Shown: piece by piece, positions 28,630-44,666 of the stretch
Layout: every line of letters begins with the position of its first letter
Position numbering within the stretch: the first letter of the stretch is position 1
Source: Halomonas sp. A11-A
GTDB lineage: Bacteria > Pseudomonadota > Gammaproteobacteria > Pseudomonadales > Halomonadaceae
DNA: 64,000 bases
Direction: 5' to 3'
NCBI RefSeq assembly: GCF_003182195.1
Contig: NZ_QGTM01000004.1
Span: 62,001 to 126,000 of the forward strand
The notes under the pieces: generated by a model
Databases searched by the model: none
Told to the model about the DNA's origin: nothing
Seen by the model: only the letters and a program-made list of their open reading frames with translations
Position numbers and translations under genes: made by a program

Positions 28630-31212
28630 ATGTCACAGGCCACAAGCCCCTCTCATACCCCCATGATGGCGCAGTACCTGAAGATCAAGCGCGACCACCC
28701 CGACGTGCTGCTCTTCTACCGCATGGGCGACTTCTACGAGCTCTTCTTCGACGACGCCCGGCGCGCGGCGGCGCTGCTTGACATCACCCTGACCCAGCGC
28801 GGCCAGTCGGCCGGCAAGCCGATCCCCATGGCCGGGGTCCCCTACCACAGCGCCGAGGGGTACCTCGCGCGCCTGGTGGCGGCCGGCGAGTCGGTGGCGA
28901 TCTGCGAGCAGATCGGCGACCCGGCCACCAGCAAGGGGCCGGTGGAGCGGCGCGTGGTGCGCATCGTCACCCCCGGCACCCTCTACGACGAGGCGCTGCT
29001 CGACGCCCGCCGCGACAACCTGCTGGTGGCCGTGCACGCCGCCGGCGAGCGCATGGGCCTCGCCTGGCTGGAGCTCTCCAGCGGGCGCTTCAGCGTGCTG
29101 GAAGTCGAGGGTGAAGGCGAGATGCTGGCCGAGCTGCAGCGCCTCGACCCCGCCGAGCTGCTGGTGGCCGAGAGCCAGGACCTGCCCCCCGCCCTGGAGG
29201 GCCGGCGCGGCCTGCGCCGCCAGAGCGACTGGCTGTTCGACCTGGAGAGCGCCACCCGCCTGCTGTGCGACCAGTTCCGAGTCCAGGACCTGCGCGGCTT
29301 CGGCTGCGCCCACCTCACCGCCGCCCTCACCGCTGCCGGCGTGCTGATCGAGTACGCCCGGGACACCCAGCGCTCGCGCCTGCCCCATGTCACCGCCATC
29401 GGCGTGGAGAGCCGCGACGATGCCGTAGTGATCGACGCCGCCAGCCGCCGCAACCTGGAGATCGACATCAACCTCGGGGGCAGCGGCGACAACACCCTGG
29501 CCAGCGTGCTCGACACCACCGCCACGGCCATGGGCTCGCGGCTGCTCAAGCGCTGGCTCAACCGCCCGCTGCGCGACCGCGAGCGGGTGCAGGCCCGCCA
29601 GGCCGCGGTGGCGCTGCTGCTCGAGGCCGAGGGGTTCGTGGCGCTGCGCGAGTCGCTCAAGGCGATCGGCGACGTGGAACGCATCCTGGCGCGGGTCGCC
29701 CTCTACAGCGCCCGCCCGCGGGACCTGGCCCGGCTGCGCGACGCCTTCAACGCCCTGCCCGAGCTCGAGGCATCGCTTGTCGACTATCCCGAGGGCACGG
29801 CGCTTGACGAGCTCCGGCGCCATATCCGCCCCTACCCGGCGCTCGCCGATACCCTGACCCGCGCCCTGATCGAGAACCCGCCGGTGGTAATTCGCGACGG
29901 CGGGGTGATCGCCGAGGGCTTCGACGCCGAGCTCGACGAACACCGCGGCCTGGCCGAGCATGCAGGCGACTATCTGGTGAGGCTGGAGACCCGGGAGCGC
30001 GAGCGCACCGGCCTACCCGGTCTCAAGGTGGGCTACAACCGGGTCCACGGCTACTACATCGAGATCCCCCGCGCCCAGGCCAGGGACGTCCCGGCGGACT
30101 ACGTGCGCCGCCAGACCCTGAAGAACGCCGAGCGCTTCATCATCCCCGAGCTCAAGGAGTTCGAGGACAAGGCGCTGTCGGCCAAGTCCCGGGCACTCGC
30201 CCGGGAGAAGCTGCTCTACGACGGCCTGCTCGACACCCTCAACGCCGAGCTCGACGCCCTGCAGGCCAGCGGCCGCGCACTGGCCGCCCTGGACGTACTG
30301 TGCGCCTTCGCCGAGCGCGCCCAGGCGCTGGATTTCGTGCGGCCGCGGCTGGCCGAGACCCCCGGCATCGCCATCCGGGGCGGCCGCCACCCGGTGGTGG
30401 AGCAGGTCTCCGACGCCCCCTTCGTGCCCAACGACCTGGTGATGGGCGACGACCGCCGCATGCTGGTGATCACCGGCCCCAACATGGGGGGCAAGTCCAC
30501 CTTCATGCGTCAGGCGGCGCTGATCGTGCTGCTCGCCCATACCGGCAGCTTCGTGCCGGCGGACGCCGCCGAGATCGGCCCGGTGGACCGCATCTTCACC
30601 CGCATCGGCTCCTCGGACGACCTGGCTGGCGGGCGCTCCACCTTCATGGTGGAGATGACCGAGACCGCCAACATCCTGCACAACGCCACCGACCACAGCC
30701 TGGTGCTGATGGACGAGATCGGCCGCGGCACCAGCACCTTCGACGGCCTCTCGCTGGCCTGGGCCAGCGCCGAGCAGCTGACGCGCACCCGCGCCTTCAC
30801 CCTGTTCGCCACCCACTACTTCGAGATGACCGCCCTGCCCGAGCAGGCCGAGGGGGTGGCCAACGTGCACCTGACGGCCGCCGAGCACCGTGACGGCATC
30901 GTCTTCATGCACCGCGTGGAGGAGGGCCCGGCGAGCCAGAGCTACGGCCTGCAGGTGGCCCAGCTCGCCGGCGTGCCCCAGGGGGTGATCGCCCGGGCCC
31001 GGGAGAAGCTCGCCCAGCTGGAGCAGCAGGAGGTGGACCAGGGTAGCCGGACCGCGCAGCGCCTCGGTGACCGTCCCCCGATGCCGCAGCAGAACGACCT
31101 CTTCGCCAGCGCCCCCCACCCGCTGGTGGAAGAGCTCGGCGGCCTGGCCCTGGATGACCTGACGCCGCGCCAGGCCCTGGCGCTGCTCTACCGCTGGCGG
31201 GAGTCATTGTAA
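28630..31212 (+). CDS. mutS: DNA mismatch repair protein MutS
   Basis: MutS recognises mismatches and small loops and recruits MutL. The 860-residue protein is full length. The N-terminal mismatch-binding domain has the Phe-X-Glu motif at F35-Y-E37 ([13 protein letters not shown]); the core and clamp domains follow; the ATPase has Walker [10 protein letters not shown] at 616-624, [21 protein letters not shown], Walker [17 protein letters not shown] and FATHYFEMT. The C-terminal [18 protein letters not shown] is the MutS oligomerisation tail. The ATG at 28630 is preceded by AGGGAG. The recX-recA-pncC-mutS-fdxA order matches Pseudomonas. Confidence 0.98.
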   Translation: MSQATSPSHTPMMAQYLKIKRDHPDVLLFYRMGDFYELFFDDARRAAALLDITLTQRGQSAGKPIPMAGVPYHSAEGYLARLVAAGESVAICEQIGDPATSKGPVERRVVRIVTPGTLYDEALLDARRDNLLVAVHAAGERMGLAWLELSSGRFSVLEVEGEGEMLAELQRLDPAELLVAESQDLPPALEGRRGLRRQSDWLFDLESATRLLCDQFRVQDLRGFGCAHLTAALTAAGVLIEYARDTQRSRLPHVTAIGVESRDDAVVIDAASRRNLEIDINLGGSGDNTLASVLDTTATAMGSRLLKRWLNRPLRDRERVQARQAAVALLLEAEGFVALRESLKAIGDVERILARVALYSARPRDLARLRDAFNALPELEASLVDYPEGTALDELRRHIRPYPALADTLTRALIENPPVVIRDGGVIAEGFDAELDEHRGLAEHAGDYLVRLETRERERTGLPGLKVGYNRVHGYYIEIPRAQARDVPADYVRRQTLKNAERFIIPELKEFEDKALSAKSRALAREKLLYDGLLDTLNAELDALQASGRALAALDVLCAFAERAQALDFVRPRLAETPGIAIRGGRHPVVEQVSDAPFVPNDLVMGDDRRMLVITGPNMGGKSTFMRQAALIVLLAHTGSFVPADAAEIGPVDRIFTRIGSSDDLAGGRSTFMVEMTETANILHNATDHSLVLMDEIGRGTSTFDGLSLAWASAEQLTRTRAFTLFATHYFEMTALPEQAEGVANVHLTAAEHRDGIVFMHRVEEGPASQSYGLQVAQLAGVPQGVIARAREKLAQLEQQEVDQGSRTAQRLGDRPPMPQQNDLFASAPHPLVEELGGLALDDLTPRQALALLYRWRESL

Positions 31213-31535
31213 GGTGCACGGAGTTACCAAGCCGTGTCAGCGAAAGGCGCCGGAGACAGGTCGGAGAGGGGGTCCGAGGACCAGGGATGGCCGAGGTAGC
31301 GTACAGGGAGGTATTCATAGCGCCCCCGAACAGGCCTGTCGCCGGAACAGCCTTGAGCGATCCAGCCATCTGCGATGGTCCTGAACATGCCGTCCTTCGT
31401 CTTGCTAGGCCAGGGGGCCGCGACTAGAATGGTCTGATTCACCGCCGCCTTAGCATAAGAAACACGGCTTTTATAACCGTTTTATCAACTATCCACAGTG
31501 GCCGTGCGACGCCGGCCCGAGGAAGGGAGAGTGGC
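31213..31535. other. Gap between mutS and fdxA with a 72-codon minus-strand frame
   Basis: No recognisable gene. A minus-strand frame at 31224-31442 (GTG start, 72 residues, beginning with [19 protein letters not shown]) has a plausible protein-like N-terminus that faintly recalls the first strand of a glycosyltransferase, but it is short, has a weak ribosome site and matches nothing I know. The remaining DNA holds the fdxA promoter region. Confidence 0.4.
31450..31477 (+). promoter_or_regulatory. Candidate fdxA promoter
   Basis: TTAGCA at 31450-31455 and TATAAC at 31472-31477 are spaced by 16 bases within an AT-rich patch about 60 bases before the fdxA start. Confidence 0.45.
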
Positions 31536-31859
31536 ATGACATTCGTCGTCACCGAGAACTGCATCAAGTGCAAGTACACCGACTGTGTCGAGGTGTGCCC
31601 GGTGGACTGTTTCTATGAAGGCCCCAACTTCCTGGTGATCCACCCCGACGAGTGCATCGACTGCGCCCTGTGCGAGCCGGAGTGTCCCGCCGAGGCGATC
31701 TTCTCGGAAGACGAATTGCCGGAGGGCCAGGAGCCGTTCATCGAGATCAATGCCGAGCTCGCCGAGGTATGGCCCAACATCAGCGAGAAGAAGGACCCGC
31801 TGCCCGACGCCGAGGAGTGGGACGGCAAGCCGGGCAAGCTCGAGCAGCTGGAGCGCTGA
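31536..31859 (+). CDS. fdxA: Seven-iron ferredoxin FdxA
   Basis: FdxA is a small electron carrier with one 3Fe-4S and one 4Fe-4S cluster. The 107-residue protein starts [25 protein letters not shown] (cysteines 9, 12, 17, 21 and 25) and has the second set C40, C43, C46 and C50 in [12 protein letters not shown], as in Azotobacter-type ferredoxin I. The C-terminal extension with [20 protein letters not shown] is typical. AGGGAGAG precedes the start. In Pseudomonas the same gene sits beside rsmZ, matching the small RNA candidate downstream. Confidence 0.97.
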   Translation: MTFVVTENCIKCKYTDCVEVCPVDCFYEGPNFLVIHPDECIDCALCEPECPAEAIFSEDELPEGQEPFIEINAELAEVWPNISEKKDPLPDAEEWDGKPGKLEQLER

Positions 31860-31895
31860 GAGCGTCGCCAGCCCCGTACGCGGGGGCCAGCACGT

Positions 31896-31934
31896 AAAAA
31901 GGAACGCCGAATGTCTCGCGACATTCGGCGTTCC
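31896..31934. terminator. Perfect 14-base-pair hairpin between fdxA and the small RNA
   Basis: GGAACGCCGAATGT (31901-31914) and ACATTCGGCGTTCC (31921-31934) form a perfect stem with a six-base loop. On the minus strand it is followed by five T (31896-31900), a strong rho-independent signal; on the plus strand the tail is only TGCTTCTG. It probably terminates fdxA and serves as a second stop for minus-strand transcripts. Confidence 0.8.
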
Positions 31935-31966
31935 TGCTTCTGCCTGCCATGCTGGAGAACACCGGC

Positions 31967-32135
31967 AAAAAAGGCGGCCCGCAGGCCGCCCGCTCCAAGC
32001 TGTTCCTTGAGCGGCTCCCTCCGCCCGACTCCCGTGATGCCTTCCCTGCCCGGAAGCAGCCTCCTGCCGCACCTGGCGCATCACTCAGCATCCCGTTGCA
32101 TCCTGCCGGGAGCAGCAATGCTGCCCCCTTGTCCC
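31967..32135 (-). ncRNA. Candidate CsrA-sequestering small RNA (RsmZ/CsrB type)
   Basis: A minus-strand transcript of about 169 bases is predicted from a promoter-like site at 32142-32169 to a terminator with stem GGCGGCC/GGCCGCC (31973-31990) and six T (31967-31972). It contains ten GGA motifs, several as AGGA, CGGGA or AAGGA. Several sit in foldable hairpins, for example CCGCTCAAG-loop-CTTGGAGCGG near the 3' end and a TGATGC/GCATCA arm. No convincing open reading frame with a ribosome site fits the strand. Pseudomonas carries rsmZ next to fdxA in the same mutS-fdxA context, and csrA is encoded in this window. No clear GacA box (TGTAAG-N6-CTTACA) was found upstream. The family call is inference. 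Confidence 0.65.
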
Positions 32136-32141
32136 GAGTTC

Positions 32142-32169
32142 ATTGTGGCAGAGCTGCATTGCAACACAA
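32142..32169 (-). promoter_or_regulatory. Candidate promoter of the small RNA
   Basis: On the minus strand TTGTGT (32164-32169) and CACAAT (32142-32147) are spaced by 16 bases; transcription would start near 32135 with GGGAC. Confidence 0.45.
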
Positions 32170-32252
32170 GCGGGACCAACGGCGACCGACCTCGACCGGC
32201 GCGCTGGCTCAGCAGCGGGACTCCAAAAAAACACGTTTAATAACATATTGTT

Positions 32253-32285
32253 AAAAAAAGACCGACGCCAAAGGCATCGGTCTTT
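32253..32285 (-). terminator. Rho-independent terminator of eno
   Basis: AAAGACCGA (32257-32265) and TCGGTCTTT (32277-32285) pair around a short loop, followed on the minus strand by a run of seven T. It lies 80 bases after the eno stop. Confidence 0.88.
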
Positions 32286-32365
32286 CCGCTGAACCTGAGC
32301 AAATCTCTTCGCCAAATTGTCAGCGATTTCCTACACGGGTTCCCGCCTCAAGCAACAGCGTTCGC

Positions 32366-33676
<1,311 letters not shown>

Positions 33677-33690
33677 TCAGCGTAGGGAAA

Positions 33691-38081
<4,391 letters not shown>

Positions 38082-38104
38082 TTATTCCGGCTGTCGCCGC
38101 CTCT

Positions 38105-41100
38105 CTACTCCGGCTGACGCCGGGATTGGGCCAACAGGCTGTTCAGGCTTGCCGCCTTGGGCTTCACCAGCCAGAAGTGGCGGATGAAGTCGCTGAAGTC
38201 GTCGAGGATGGCGCGGCCGCGGGCCGAGCCGGTCTCGTCGACGAACTCCTCGATCACCTCGCGCAGGTGGCGGCGATAGGCTTCCATGGTCTCCGTGTTG
38301 ACGCGGTGGATCTCCACCAGCTCGTGGTTGTACTTGTCGACGAAGGTACGGTCCTCGTCGAGCACGTAGGCGAAGCCGCCGGTCATGCCCGCGCCGAAGT
38401 TGACGCCGGTCTCGCCGAGCACCGCCACCAGGCCGCCGGTCATGTACTCGCAGCAGTGGTCGCCGGCGCCCTCGATCACCGCGTGGGCGCCGGAGTTGCG
38501 CACCCCGAAGCGCTCGCCGGCGGTGCCCGCGGCGAACAGCTTGCCGCCGGTGGCGCCATACAGGCAGGTGTTGCCGATGATCGCCGTCTTGTGGCTCTCG
38601 AAGCGGCTGGCCTTGGGCGGGGTGATCACCACCTTGCCGCCGTTCATGCCCTTGCCGACGTAGTCGTTGGCGTCCCCTTCCAGATAGAGGTTGAGACCGC
38701 GGGCGTTCCAGACGCCGAAGCTCTGGCCCGCCACGCCGATGAAGCGCGCGGTGACCGGCGCCTCCTCGAGCCCCGCCTCGCCGTAGCGCTTGGCGATGGC
38801 CCCGGAGGTGAGCGCCCCCACGCTGCGGTCGCAGTTGGTGATGGTGAAGGAGAAGTCGCCGCCGGACTTCGCCTCGATGGCGTCCGCCAGCGCCGCCAGC
38901 ACCTCCTGGTTCTTGGCACCCGGGTCGTGGGGTACGTTGCGGCTCACCTGGCAGAACTGCGGCGCCTCGGCCGGCACGAAGTCGTTGCCGAGCAGCGGGG
39001 TCAGATCGAGCCTGCGCTGGGAGGCGGTGACGCCCTCCAGCACCTCGAGCAGGTCGGTGCGGCCGATCAGGTCGGTGAGCTTGCGCACGCCCAGCAGCGC
39101 CAGCAGCTCGCGCACCTCCTCGGCGATGAAGCGGAAGTAGTGCTTGACCATATCGACGGTGCCGCGGAAGTGCTCGCCGCGCAGGAAGTCATTCTGGGTG
39201 GCCACGCCGGTGGCGCAGTTGTTGAGGTGGCAGATGCGCAGGTACTTGCAGCCCAGCGCCACCATGGGCGCGGTGCCGAAGCCGAAGCTCTCGGCGCCAA
39301 GAATCGCCGCCTTGACCACGTCCAGCCCGGTCTTCAGGCCGCCGTCGGTCTGCAGGCGGATCTTGTCACGCAGGCCGTTGATGCGCAGCGCCTGGTGCAC
39401 CTCGGGCAGGCCCAGCTCCCAGGGAGAGCCGGCGTGCTTGATGGAGGTGATCGGGCTCGCCGCGGTGCCGCCGTCGTAGCCGGAGACGGTGATCAGGTCG
39501 GCGTAGGCCTTGGCCACGCCGGTGGCGATGGTGCCGATGCCGGGCTCGGAGACCAGCTTCACCGAGACCTGGGCCTCCGGGTTGACCTGCTTGAGGTCGA
39601 AGATCAGCTGGGCCAGGTCCTCGATGGAGTAGATGTCATGGTGGGGCGGCGGCGAGATCAGGGTCACGCCGGGCACCGAGTAGCGCAGCCGGGCGATCAG
39701 GTCGTTGACCTTGCCGCCGGGCAGCTGGCCGCCCTCGCCGGGCTTGGCGCCCTGGGCGACCTTGATCTGCAGCACCTCGGCGTTGACCAGGTAGGCCGGT
39801 GTGACGCCGAAGCGCCCGGAGGCGATCTGCTTGATTTTGGAGGAGCGGATGGTGCCGTAGCGGGCCGGATCCTCGCCACCCTCGCCGGAGTTGGAGCGCC
39901 CGCCCGCCTCGTTCATGGCCTGGGCCAGGGCCTCGTGGGCCTCCGGCGACAGCGCGCCCAGCGACATGCCGGCGCTGTCGAAGCGCGGGATCAGGTCCTC
40001 GACCGCCTCCACCTCCTCGAGGGGCAGCGGCTCGGCGGCCGGCTTCAGCTTGAGCAGGTCGCGGATGGTGGCCGGAGGACGTTCGTTGACCAGGGCGGCA
40101 AACTTCTTCCACTTGGCGTAGTCGCCCTCCTGCACCGCCTCCTGCAGCGCCTTGACCACATCGGGGTTGTAGGCGTGGTACTCATGGCCGTGCACATACT
40201 TGACCAGGCCACCCTGGGAGATCCCCTTGCGCGGCGTCCAGGCGTCGCGGGCCAGCCACTCCTGCTGCAGCTGCAGCTCGGCGAAGCCGGTGCCCTGGAT
40301 GCGCGAGGCCATGCCGGTGAAGCACAGCGCCATCACCTCGTCGGCCAGGCCCACCGCCTCGAACAGCTGGGAGCCGCGGTAGGAGGCGAGCGTCGAGATG
40401 CCCATCTTGGAGAGGATCTTGTAGAGCCCCTTCTGCAGGCCCTTGCGGTAGTTCTCGCGGGCGTCGGCCGGGTTGCCGGTGAGCTCGCCGGTGCGCTGCA
40501 TGTCGGCCATCACCTGGTAGGCGAGCCACGGGAAGACCGCGGTGGCGCCCACACCGAACAGCACCGCCATCTGGTGGGCGTCGCGGGCATAGCCGGTCTC
40601 CACCACGATGTTGGCCCGCGGGCGCAGTGCCAGGCGACTGAGATGGTGGTGCACGGCCCCCACGGCCAGGGCGGCGTGAATGGGCAGCTCGCCCCGTTCG
40701 AGGTCGGCATCCGACAGCACCAGGACCACCTTGCCGTCGTTCACGGCCTCCTCGGCCTGGCGGCAGAGCTCGCGAATCGCCGCCTTGAGCCCCATCGCCT
40801 CGGGGTCGTAGGCCATGCGCAGCCGATGGCTAGCGAAGGCAGGGTCATCCTGCTCCACCAGGGCGGTGAACTTGCGCGGCGAGAGCACCGGGGTGGTCAG
40901 GATGATGCGGTGGGCGTGCTCGGGCGTCGCCTTGAAGACGTTAAGCTCGGCACCGATGCAGGTCTCCAGCGACATCACGATCGCCTCGCGCAGCGGGTCG
41001 ATGGCCGGGTTGGTGACCTGGGCAAACTTCTGGCGGAAGTAGTCGGTCAGCAGGCGCTGCTTGCCGGAGAGCACCGCCATGGGGGTGTCATCGCCCATGG

Positions 41101-42556
41101 AGCCCACCGCCTCCTGGCCGCTCTCGGCCAGCGGACGCAGCAGCTGGTCGCGCTCCTCGAAGCTCACCTGGAACATCTTCTGGGCGACGTTGAGGGCGTC
41201 GGGCTCCATGGTGTGGAAGCTGGCCAGCTCCGTGAGCGCCGACTCCAGGTAGTGGGCCTCCTGCTTCAGCCAGCGCTTGTAGGGGTAGGCCGACTTGAGG
41301 CGCTCGTCGATGTCGCCGGTGTGCAGCACCTCGCCGGTCTCGGTATCCACGGCGAGAATCTGGCCGGGGCCCACGCGCCCCTTGGCCACCACGTCCTCGG
41401 GCTTGTAGTCGTAGGTGCCGATCTCCGAGGCCAGGGTGATGAAGCCGTTCTTGGTGATCACCCAGCGGGCCGGACGCAGGCCGTTGCGGTCCAGCATGCA
41501 GAGCGCCTGGCGGCCATCGGTCATCACCACGCCGGCGGGGCCGTCCCAGGGCTCCATGTGCATGGAGTTGTACTCGTAGAAGGCGCGCAGGTCGCCATCC
41601 ATCAGCTCCACGTTCTGCCAGGCGGGCGGCACCATCAGGCGCACGGCGCGGTGCAGCTCCATGCCGCCGGTGAGCAGCACTTCCAGCATATTGTCCATGC
41701 TCGAGGAGTCGGAGCCGACGGTGTTGACGATCTCGTCGAGCTCGGCGATTTCGGGCAGCCGCTCGCAGACGAAGTTCTCCTTGCGAGAGTTGGCCCAGCC
41801 GCGGTTGGCCTCGATGGTATTGATCTCGCCGTTGTGGGCCAGCAGGCGGAAGGGCTGGGCCAGCGGCCAGCGCGGCGCGGTATTGGTGGAGAAGCGCTGG
41901 TGGAAGACGCAGATCGCGGTCTCCAGGCGCCCGTCACCGAGATCCCGGTAGAAGGCCGGCAGGTCCACCGGCATCACCAGGCCCTTGTAGGAGATCACCT
42001 GCTCGGAGAGCGAGCAGACGTAGAACTCCTGCTCGTCGCGCAGGGCCTGCTCGGCCAGGCGGCGGCCCATGAAGAGGTCGACCTCGAAGGTCTCGGCACT
42101 GCCGTTCTTGCCCGGCTCCACAAAGAGGTGACGGATCCGCGGCAGGCACGCCAGCGCCATGGGGCCGCAGACGCTCGGGTCCACCGGCACGTCGCGCCAG
42201 CCGCGGATCACCAGGCCGCGGGCACGCAGCTCGCCCTCGAGGGTGTCACAGGCCTTCTCGGCACGGGCGTCGTCGTCAGGCAGGAACACCGCCCCCACCG
42301 CGAAGCGCTCGCCCAGGCTCACACCCAGCGCCTCCTCGGTCACCTGGCGCATGAAGGCCTCGGGCATCCTGAGCAGCAGGCCGCAGCCATCGCCGGTCTT
42401 GCCGTCGGCGGCGATGCCGCCACGGTGGGTCATGCAGGTGAGCGACTCGATGGCGGTCCTGAGCAGCTGATGGCTGGCTCGGCCCTCCATGTGGGCGATC
42501 AGGCCGAACCCGCAGTTGTCGCGGAACTCGCCGGGCTGATGGAGACCTCTGTTCAT
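38105..42556 (-). CDS. gltB: Glutamate synthase (NADPH) large subunit
   Basis: GltB hydrolyses glutamine and transfers ammonia to 2-oxoglutarate to make glutamate. The 1483-residue protein has a 14-residue propeptide before the N-terminal nucleophile Cys15 ([14 protein letters not shown]), a class II amidotransferase domain, a central domain, the FMN-binding synthase domain ([63 protein letters not shown] with the 3Fe-4S cysteines) and a C-terminal beta-helix. The ATG has GAGG ten bases upstream. Glutamate supply is important to halophiles as an osmolyte and ectoine precursor. Confidence 0.98.
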   Translation of the reverse strand: MNRGLHQPGEFRDNCGFGLIAHMEGRASHQLLRTAIESLTCMTHRGGIAADGKTGDGCGLLLRMPEAFMRQVTEEALGVSLGERFAVGAVFLPDDDARAEKACDTLEGELRARGLVIRGWRDVPVDPSVCGPMALACLPRIRHLFVEPGKNGSAETFEVDLFMGRRLAEQALRDEQEFYVCSLSEQVISYKGLVMPVDLPAFYRDLGDGRLETAICVFHQRFSTNTAPRWPLAQPFRLLAHNGEINTIEANRGWANSRKENFVCERLPEIAELDEIVNTVGSDSSSMDNMLEVLLTGGMELHRAVRLMVPPAWQNVELMDGDLRAFYEYNSMHMEPWDGPAGVVMTDGRQALCMLDRNGLRPARWVITKNGFITLASEIGTYDYKPEDVVAKGRVGPGQILAVDTETGEVLHTGDIDERLKSAYPYKRWLKQEAHYLESALTELASFHTMEPDALNVAQKMFQVSFEERDQLLRPLAESGQEAVGSMGDDTPMAVLSGKQRLLTDYFRQKFAQVTNPAIDPLREAIVMSLETCIGAELNVFKATPEHAHRIILTTPVLSPRKFTALVEQDDPAFASHRLRMAYDPEAMGLKAAIRELCRQAEEAVNDGKVVLVLSDADLERGELPIHAALAVGAVHHHLSRLALRPRANIVVETGYARDAHQMAVLFGVGATAVFPWLAYQVMADMQRTGELTGNPADARENYRKGLQKGLYKILSKMGISTLASYRGSQLFEAVGLADEVMALCFTGMASRIQGTGFAELQLQQEWLARDAWTPRKGISQGGLVKYVHGHEYHAYNPDVVKALQEAVQEGDYAKWKKFAALVNERPPATIRDLLKLKPAAEPLPLEEVEAVEDLIPRFDSAGMSLGALSPEAHEALAQAMNEAGGRSNSGEGGEDPARYGTIRSSKIKQIASGRFGVTPAYLVNAEVLQIKVAQGAKPGEGGQLPGGKVNDLIARLRYSVPGVTLISPPPHHDIYSIEDLAQLIFDLKQVNPEAQVSVKLVSEPGIGTIATGVAKAYADLITVSGYDGGTAASPITSIKHAGSPWELGLPEVHQALRINGLRDKIRLQTDGGLKTGLDVVKAAILGAESFGFGTAPMVALGCKYLRICHLNNCATGVATQNDFLRGEHFRGTVDMVKHYFRFIAEEVRELLALLGVRKLTDLIGRTDLLEVLEGVTASQRRLDLTPLLGNDFVPAEAPQFCQVSRNVPHDPGAKNQEVLAALADAIEAKSGGDFSFTITNCDRSVGALTSGAIAKRYGEAGLEEAPVTARFIGVAGQSFGVWNARGLNLYLEGDANDYVGKGMNGGKVVITPPKASRFESHKTAIIGNTCLYGATGGKLFAAGTAGERFGVRNSGAHAVIEGAGDHCCEYMTGGLVAVLGETGVNFGAGMTGGFAYVLDEDRTFVDKYNHELVEIHRVNTETMEAYRRHLREVIEEFVDETGSARGRAILDDFSDFIRHFWLVKPKAASLNSLLAQSRRQPE

Positions 42557-43011
42557 GGGCGTGCCTCGGATAAAGGTGATTTCTTTTGCAGCTTTATCGT
42601 GATATATTAAACGGTTTTTATTTTTTCATGCTGCGCCTCGCGAGGCGTCAGGCTGCACGACAAAAGGCCGCCCAGCATAGACACCCCGCCGGGAAACGCG
42701 CAACGCCCCGGATGCATCGTCGATCAAAAAACACCAGAAAATCCGCGACTTGCAAAACCGTCCCGGGCAAAAAAAGCCTTTCTCTCAATGACTTGCAGCA
42801 CGCATAGACGGATCTTCAACGATTCGGCGCCAGCGATAGACTTTAGTCTAACAAACCCCCAAAACCCCATGCTGATAACGCATAAGCCATGCGGATTGTC
42901 GGCATGGGCCCTGCCCGACGCCGCAAGCCACCCGGCAGCGCCCCACCAACGACGACGCCCGCACAGGGGTGCGGGCGTCGGGATCGGAAGAAAACGATGG
43001 CGCAGGCGGCG
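42557..43011. other. Gap between aroB and gltB holding the gltB leader
   Basis: No gene is recognisable. The 100 bases next to gltB are strikingly AT-rich for this genome (runs such as ATATATTAAACGG and TTTTTATTTTTT) and should contain the gltB promoter. A 14-base perfect palindrome CGCCTCGCGAGGCG lies at 42634-42647. Further left, A-rich stretches alternate with short GC patches without a clear frame. The aroB hairpin lies at the far end. Confidence 0.5.
42954..42979 (-). terminator. Hairpin after aroB
   Basis: GACGCCCGCAC (42954-42964) and GTGCGGGCGTC (42969-42979) form a perfect 11-base stem with a four-base loop 32 bases after the aroB stop. The downstream minus-strand tail GTCGTTGG has few T, so it is a moderate terminator at best. 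Confidence 0.6.
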
Positions 43012-44118
43012 TCAGTCGCGGGGAAATGCCTCGATCAGCGCCTCGATCAGCTCGACCGGGGTCTCGTCGAAGAGGCAGGCATCTCCCAGCGAGCGCAGCA
43101 GGATAAGGCGCAGGCGACTGTCGACGTTCTTCTTGTCCAGCCGCATGCGGACCAGGAAGTCCTCCACCGACATGCCGGCAGGCGCGGCCAGCGGCAGCCC
43201 GGCGGCCCCGATGATGGCCCGGGTGCGCGCCACCTCGGCCTCGGAAAGCCAGCCCAGCCGCGCCGAGAGCTCGGCGGCCATCAGCATGCCGGCCCCCACC
43301 GCCTCACCGTGCAACCAGACCCCGTAGCCCTGGTGCGCCTCGATGGCGTGCCCGAAGGTGTGCCCCAGGTTGAGCAGCGCCCGGACCCCCTGCTCGGTCT
43401 CGTCCTCGGCGACGATCTCGGCCTTGAGCGCACAGCTGCGCTGGATGGCACGGGTCAACGCCGATGCCTCCAGGGCCCTCAGGGCGGGCATCTCGGCCTC
43501 CTGCCAGGCCAGGAAATCGGCGTCGCGGATCAGCCCGTACTTGATCACCTCGGCGAGCCCCGCGGAGAGCTCCCGGGGCGGCAGGGTAGCCAGGGTGTCG
43601 GTGTCGATCAGCACGGCCCGGGGCTGCCAGAAGGCGCCGATCATGTTCTTGCCCAGCGGGTGGTTGACCCCGGTCTTGCCGCCCACGGAGGAGTCCACCT
43701 GGGAGAGCAGGGTCGTCGGCACCTGGATGAAGGCCACGCCGCGCTGATAGCAGGCGGCCGCATAGCCCACCATGTCGCCGATCACCCCGCCGCCCAGAGC
43801 GATCAGGGTGCAGCGGCGGTTGAAGCCCGCCTCCAGCAGCGCGTCCCAGATGCGCGACACGCTGGCCAGGGTCTTGGTGGCCTCGCCATCGGGCAGCACC
43901 AGCTCGCGCACCTCGACGCCTGCCGGCAGCGAGGCCCGACAGCGCTCCAGGTAGAGCGGCGCCACCACCTCGTTGGTGACGATCATCACCTGGCGGCCGG
44001 CCAGCCAGGGTGAGAGCGCCTCCGGCTCGCCCAGCAGGCCGGGGCCGATATGGATGGGGTAGCTGCGTTCGCCCAACGCCACCTCGAGGGTGCGCGGGCC
44101 TGTCAGAGTCTCGATCAT
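43012..44118 (-). CDS. aroB: 3-dehydroquinate synthase
   Basis: AroB converts DAHP to 3-dehydroquinate, the second step of the shikimate pathway. The 368-residue protein has the NAD-binding and metal sites: [67 protein letters not shown] and the zinc histidines in [15 protein letters not shown] and [12 protein letters not shown] start at the ATG at 44116-44118 (MIETLTG). It follows aroK by five bases; aroK-aroB downstream of pilQ is a common arrangement in gammaproteobacteria. Confidence 0.97.
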   Translation of the reverse strand: MIETLTGPRTLEVALGERSYPIHIGPGLLGEPEALSPWLAGRQVMIVTNEVVAPLYLERCRASLPAGVEVRELVLPDGEATKTLASVSRIWDALLEAGFNRRCTLIALGGGVIGDMVGYAAACYQRGVAFIQVPTTLLSQVDSSVGGKTGVNHPLGKNMIGAFWQPRAVLIDTDTLATLPPRELSAGLAEVIKYGLIRDADFLAWQEAEMPALRALEASALTRAIQRSCALKAEIVAEDETEQGVRALLNLGHTFGHAIEAHQGYGVWLHGEAVGAGMLMAAELSARLGWLSEAEVARTRAIIGAAGLPLAAPAGMSVEDFLVRMRLDKKNVDSRLRLILLRSLGDACLFDETPVELIEALIEAFPRD

Positions 44119-44123
44119 GGGCC

Positions 44124-44666
44124 TCATGCCTTGCATTGCAGGGGGTCGACCAGCCGGGTGACGCGCCTGACGATATCGTTGACCACGGCCCGGGGGCCGC
44201 GGCGGTCGGTGCGCACGGTGACGTCGGCGGTGGCCCGGTAGAGGGGGTCGCGCACGCCGAACATCTCGCGCAGCACCGCCTCCTTGTCCGGCCGCTGCAA
44301 GAGCGGCCGGTTGCGGTCCTTGGCGGTGCGCCTGAGCTGCTGCTCGACGGTGGTGTAGAGGTAGATGACGGTGCCTCGCTCGCGCAGCATGCGACGGTTC
44401 TCCTCGCGCAGCACGGCGCCGCCGCCAGTGGCAATCACCACGCCTTCGCGGCGGGTCAGCTCGTCGATCATCTGGGTCTCACGCTCGCGGAAGCCGGCCT
44501 CCCCCTCCACGTCGAAGATCCAGGGGATGTCGGCGCCGCAGCGGTTCTGGATCTCGTGGTCGGTATCGAAGAAGTCGCGAGAAAGTTCGGCCGCCAGGAG
44601 GCGGCCGATGGTGCTCTTGCCGGCCCCCATGGGGCCGATCAGTATCAGGTTGGGTAGTGCCTGCAT
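44124..44666 (-). CDS. aroK: Shikimate kinase I
   Basis: AroK phosphorylates shikimate at O3. The 180-residue protein is a P-loop kinase: Walker [10 protein letters not shown] at residues 11-19, [30 protein letters not shown] with the shikimate-binding Asp and Arg, [13 protein letters not shown], and the lid RNRPLLQ. It overlaps the pilQ stop as TGATG and is five bases from aroB, so it belongs to a pilMNOPQ-aroKB transcript. Confidence 0.97.
   Translation of the reverse strand: MQALPNLILIGPMGAGKSTIGRLLAAELSRDFFDTDHEIQNRCGADIPWIFDVEGEAGFRERETQMIDELTRREGVVIATGGGAVLREENRRMLRERGTVIYLYTTVEQQLRRTAKDRNRPLLQRPDKEAVLREMFGVRDPLYRATADVTVRTDRRGPRAVVNDIVRRVTRLVDPLQCKA

Noticed and set aside
31780-32254. 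Short frames on both strands in the fdxA-eno gap
   Set aside because: They lack ribosome sites, have random-looking composition, and overlap terminators and the GGA-rich RNA candidate, which explains the region better.
32136-32260. GacA box upstream of the small RNA
   Set aside because: I looked for TGTAAG-N6-CTTACA and found nothing close enough to report; control by GacA is therefore not claimed.
38126-42610. A 1494-codon open frame antisense to gltB
   Set aside because: It mirrors gltB throughout, its translation is a low-complexity mix rich in His, Gln, Val, Leu and Gly typical of antisense frames of GC-rich genes, and gltB itself is unmistakable.
42788-43327. A 179-codon plus-strand frame crossing the gltB-aroB gap
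   Set aside because: Most of it is antisense to aroB and it has no recognisable domain; the aroB hairpin lies inside it.
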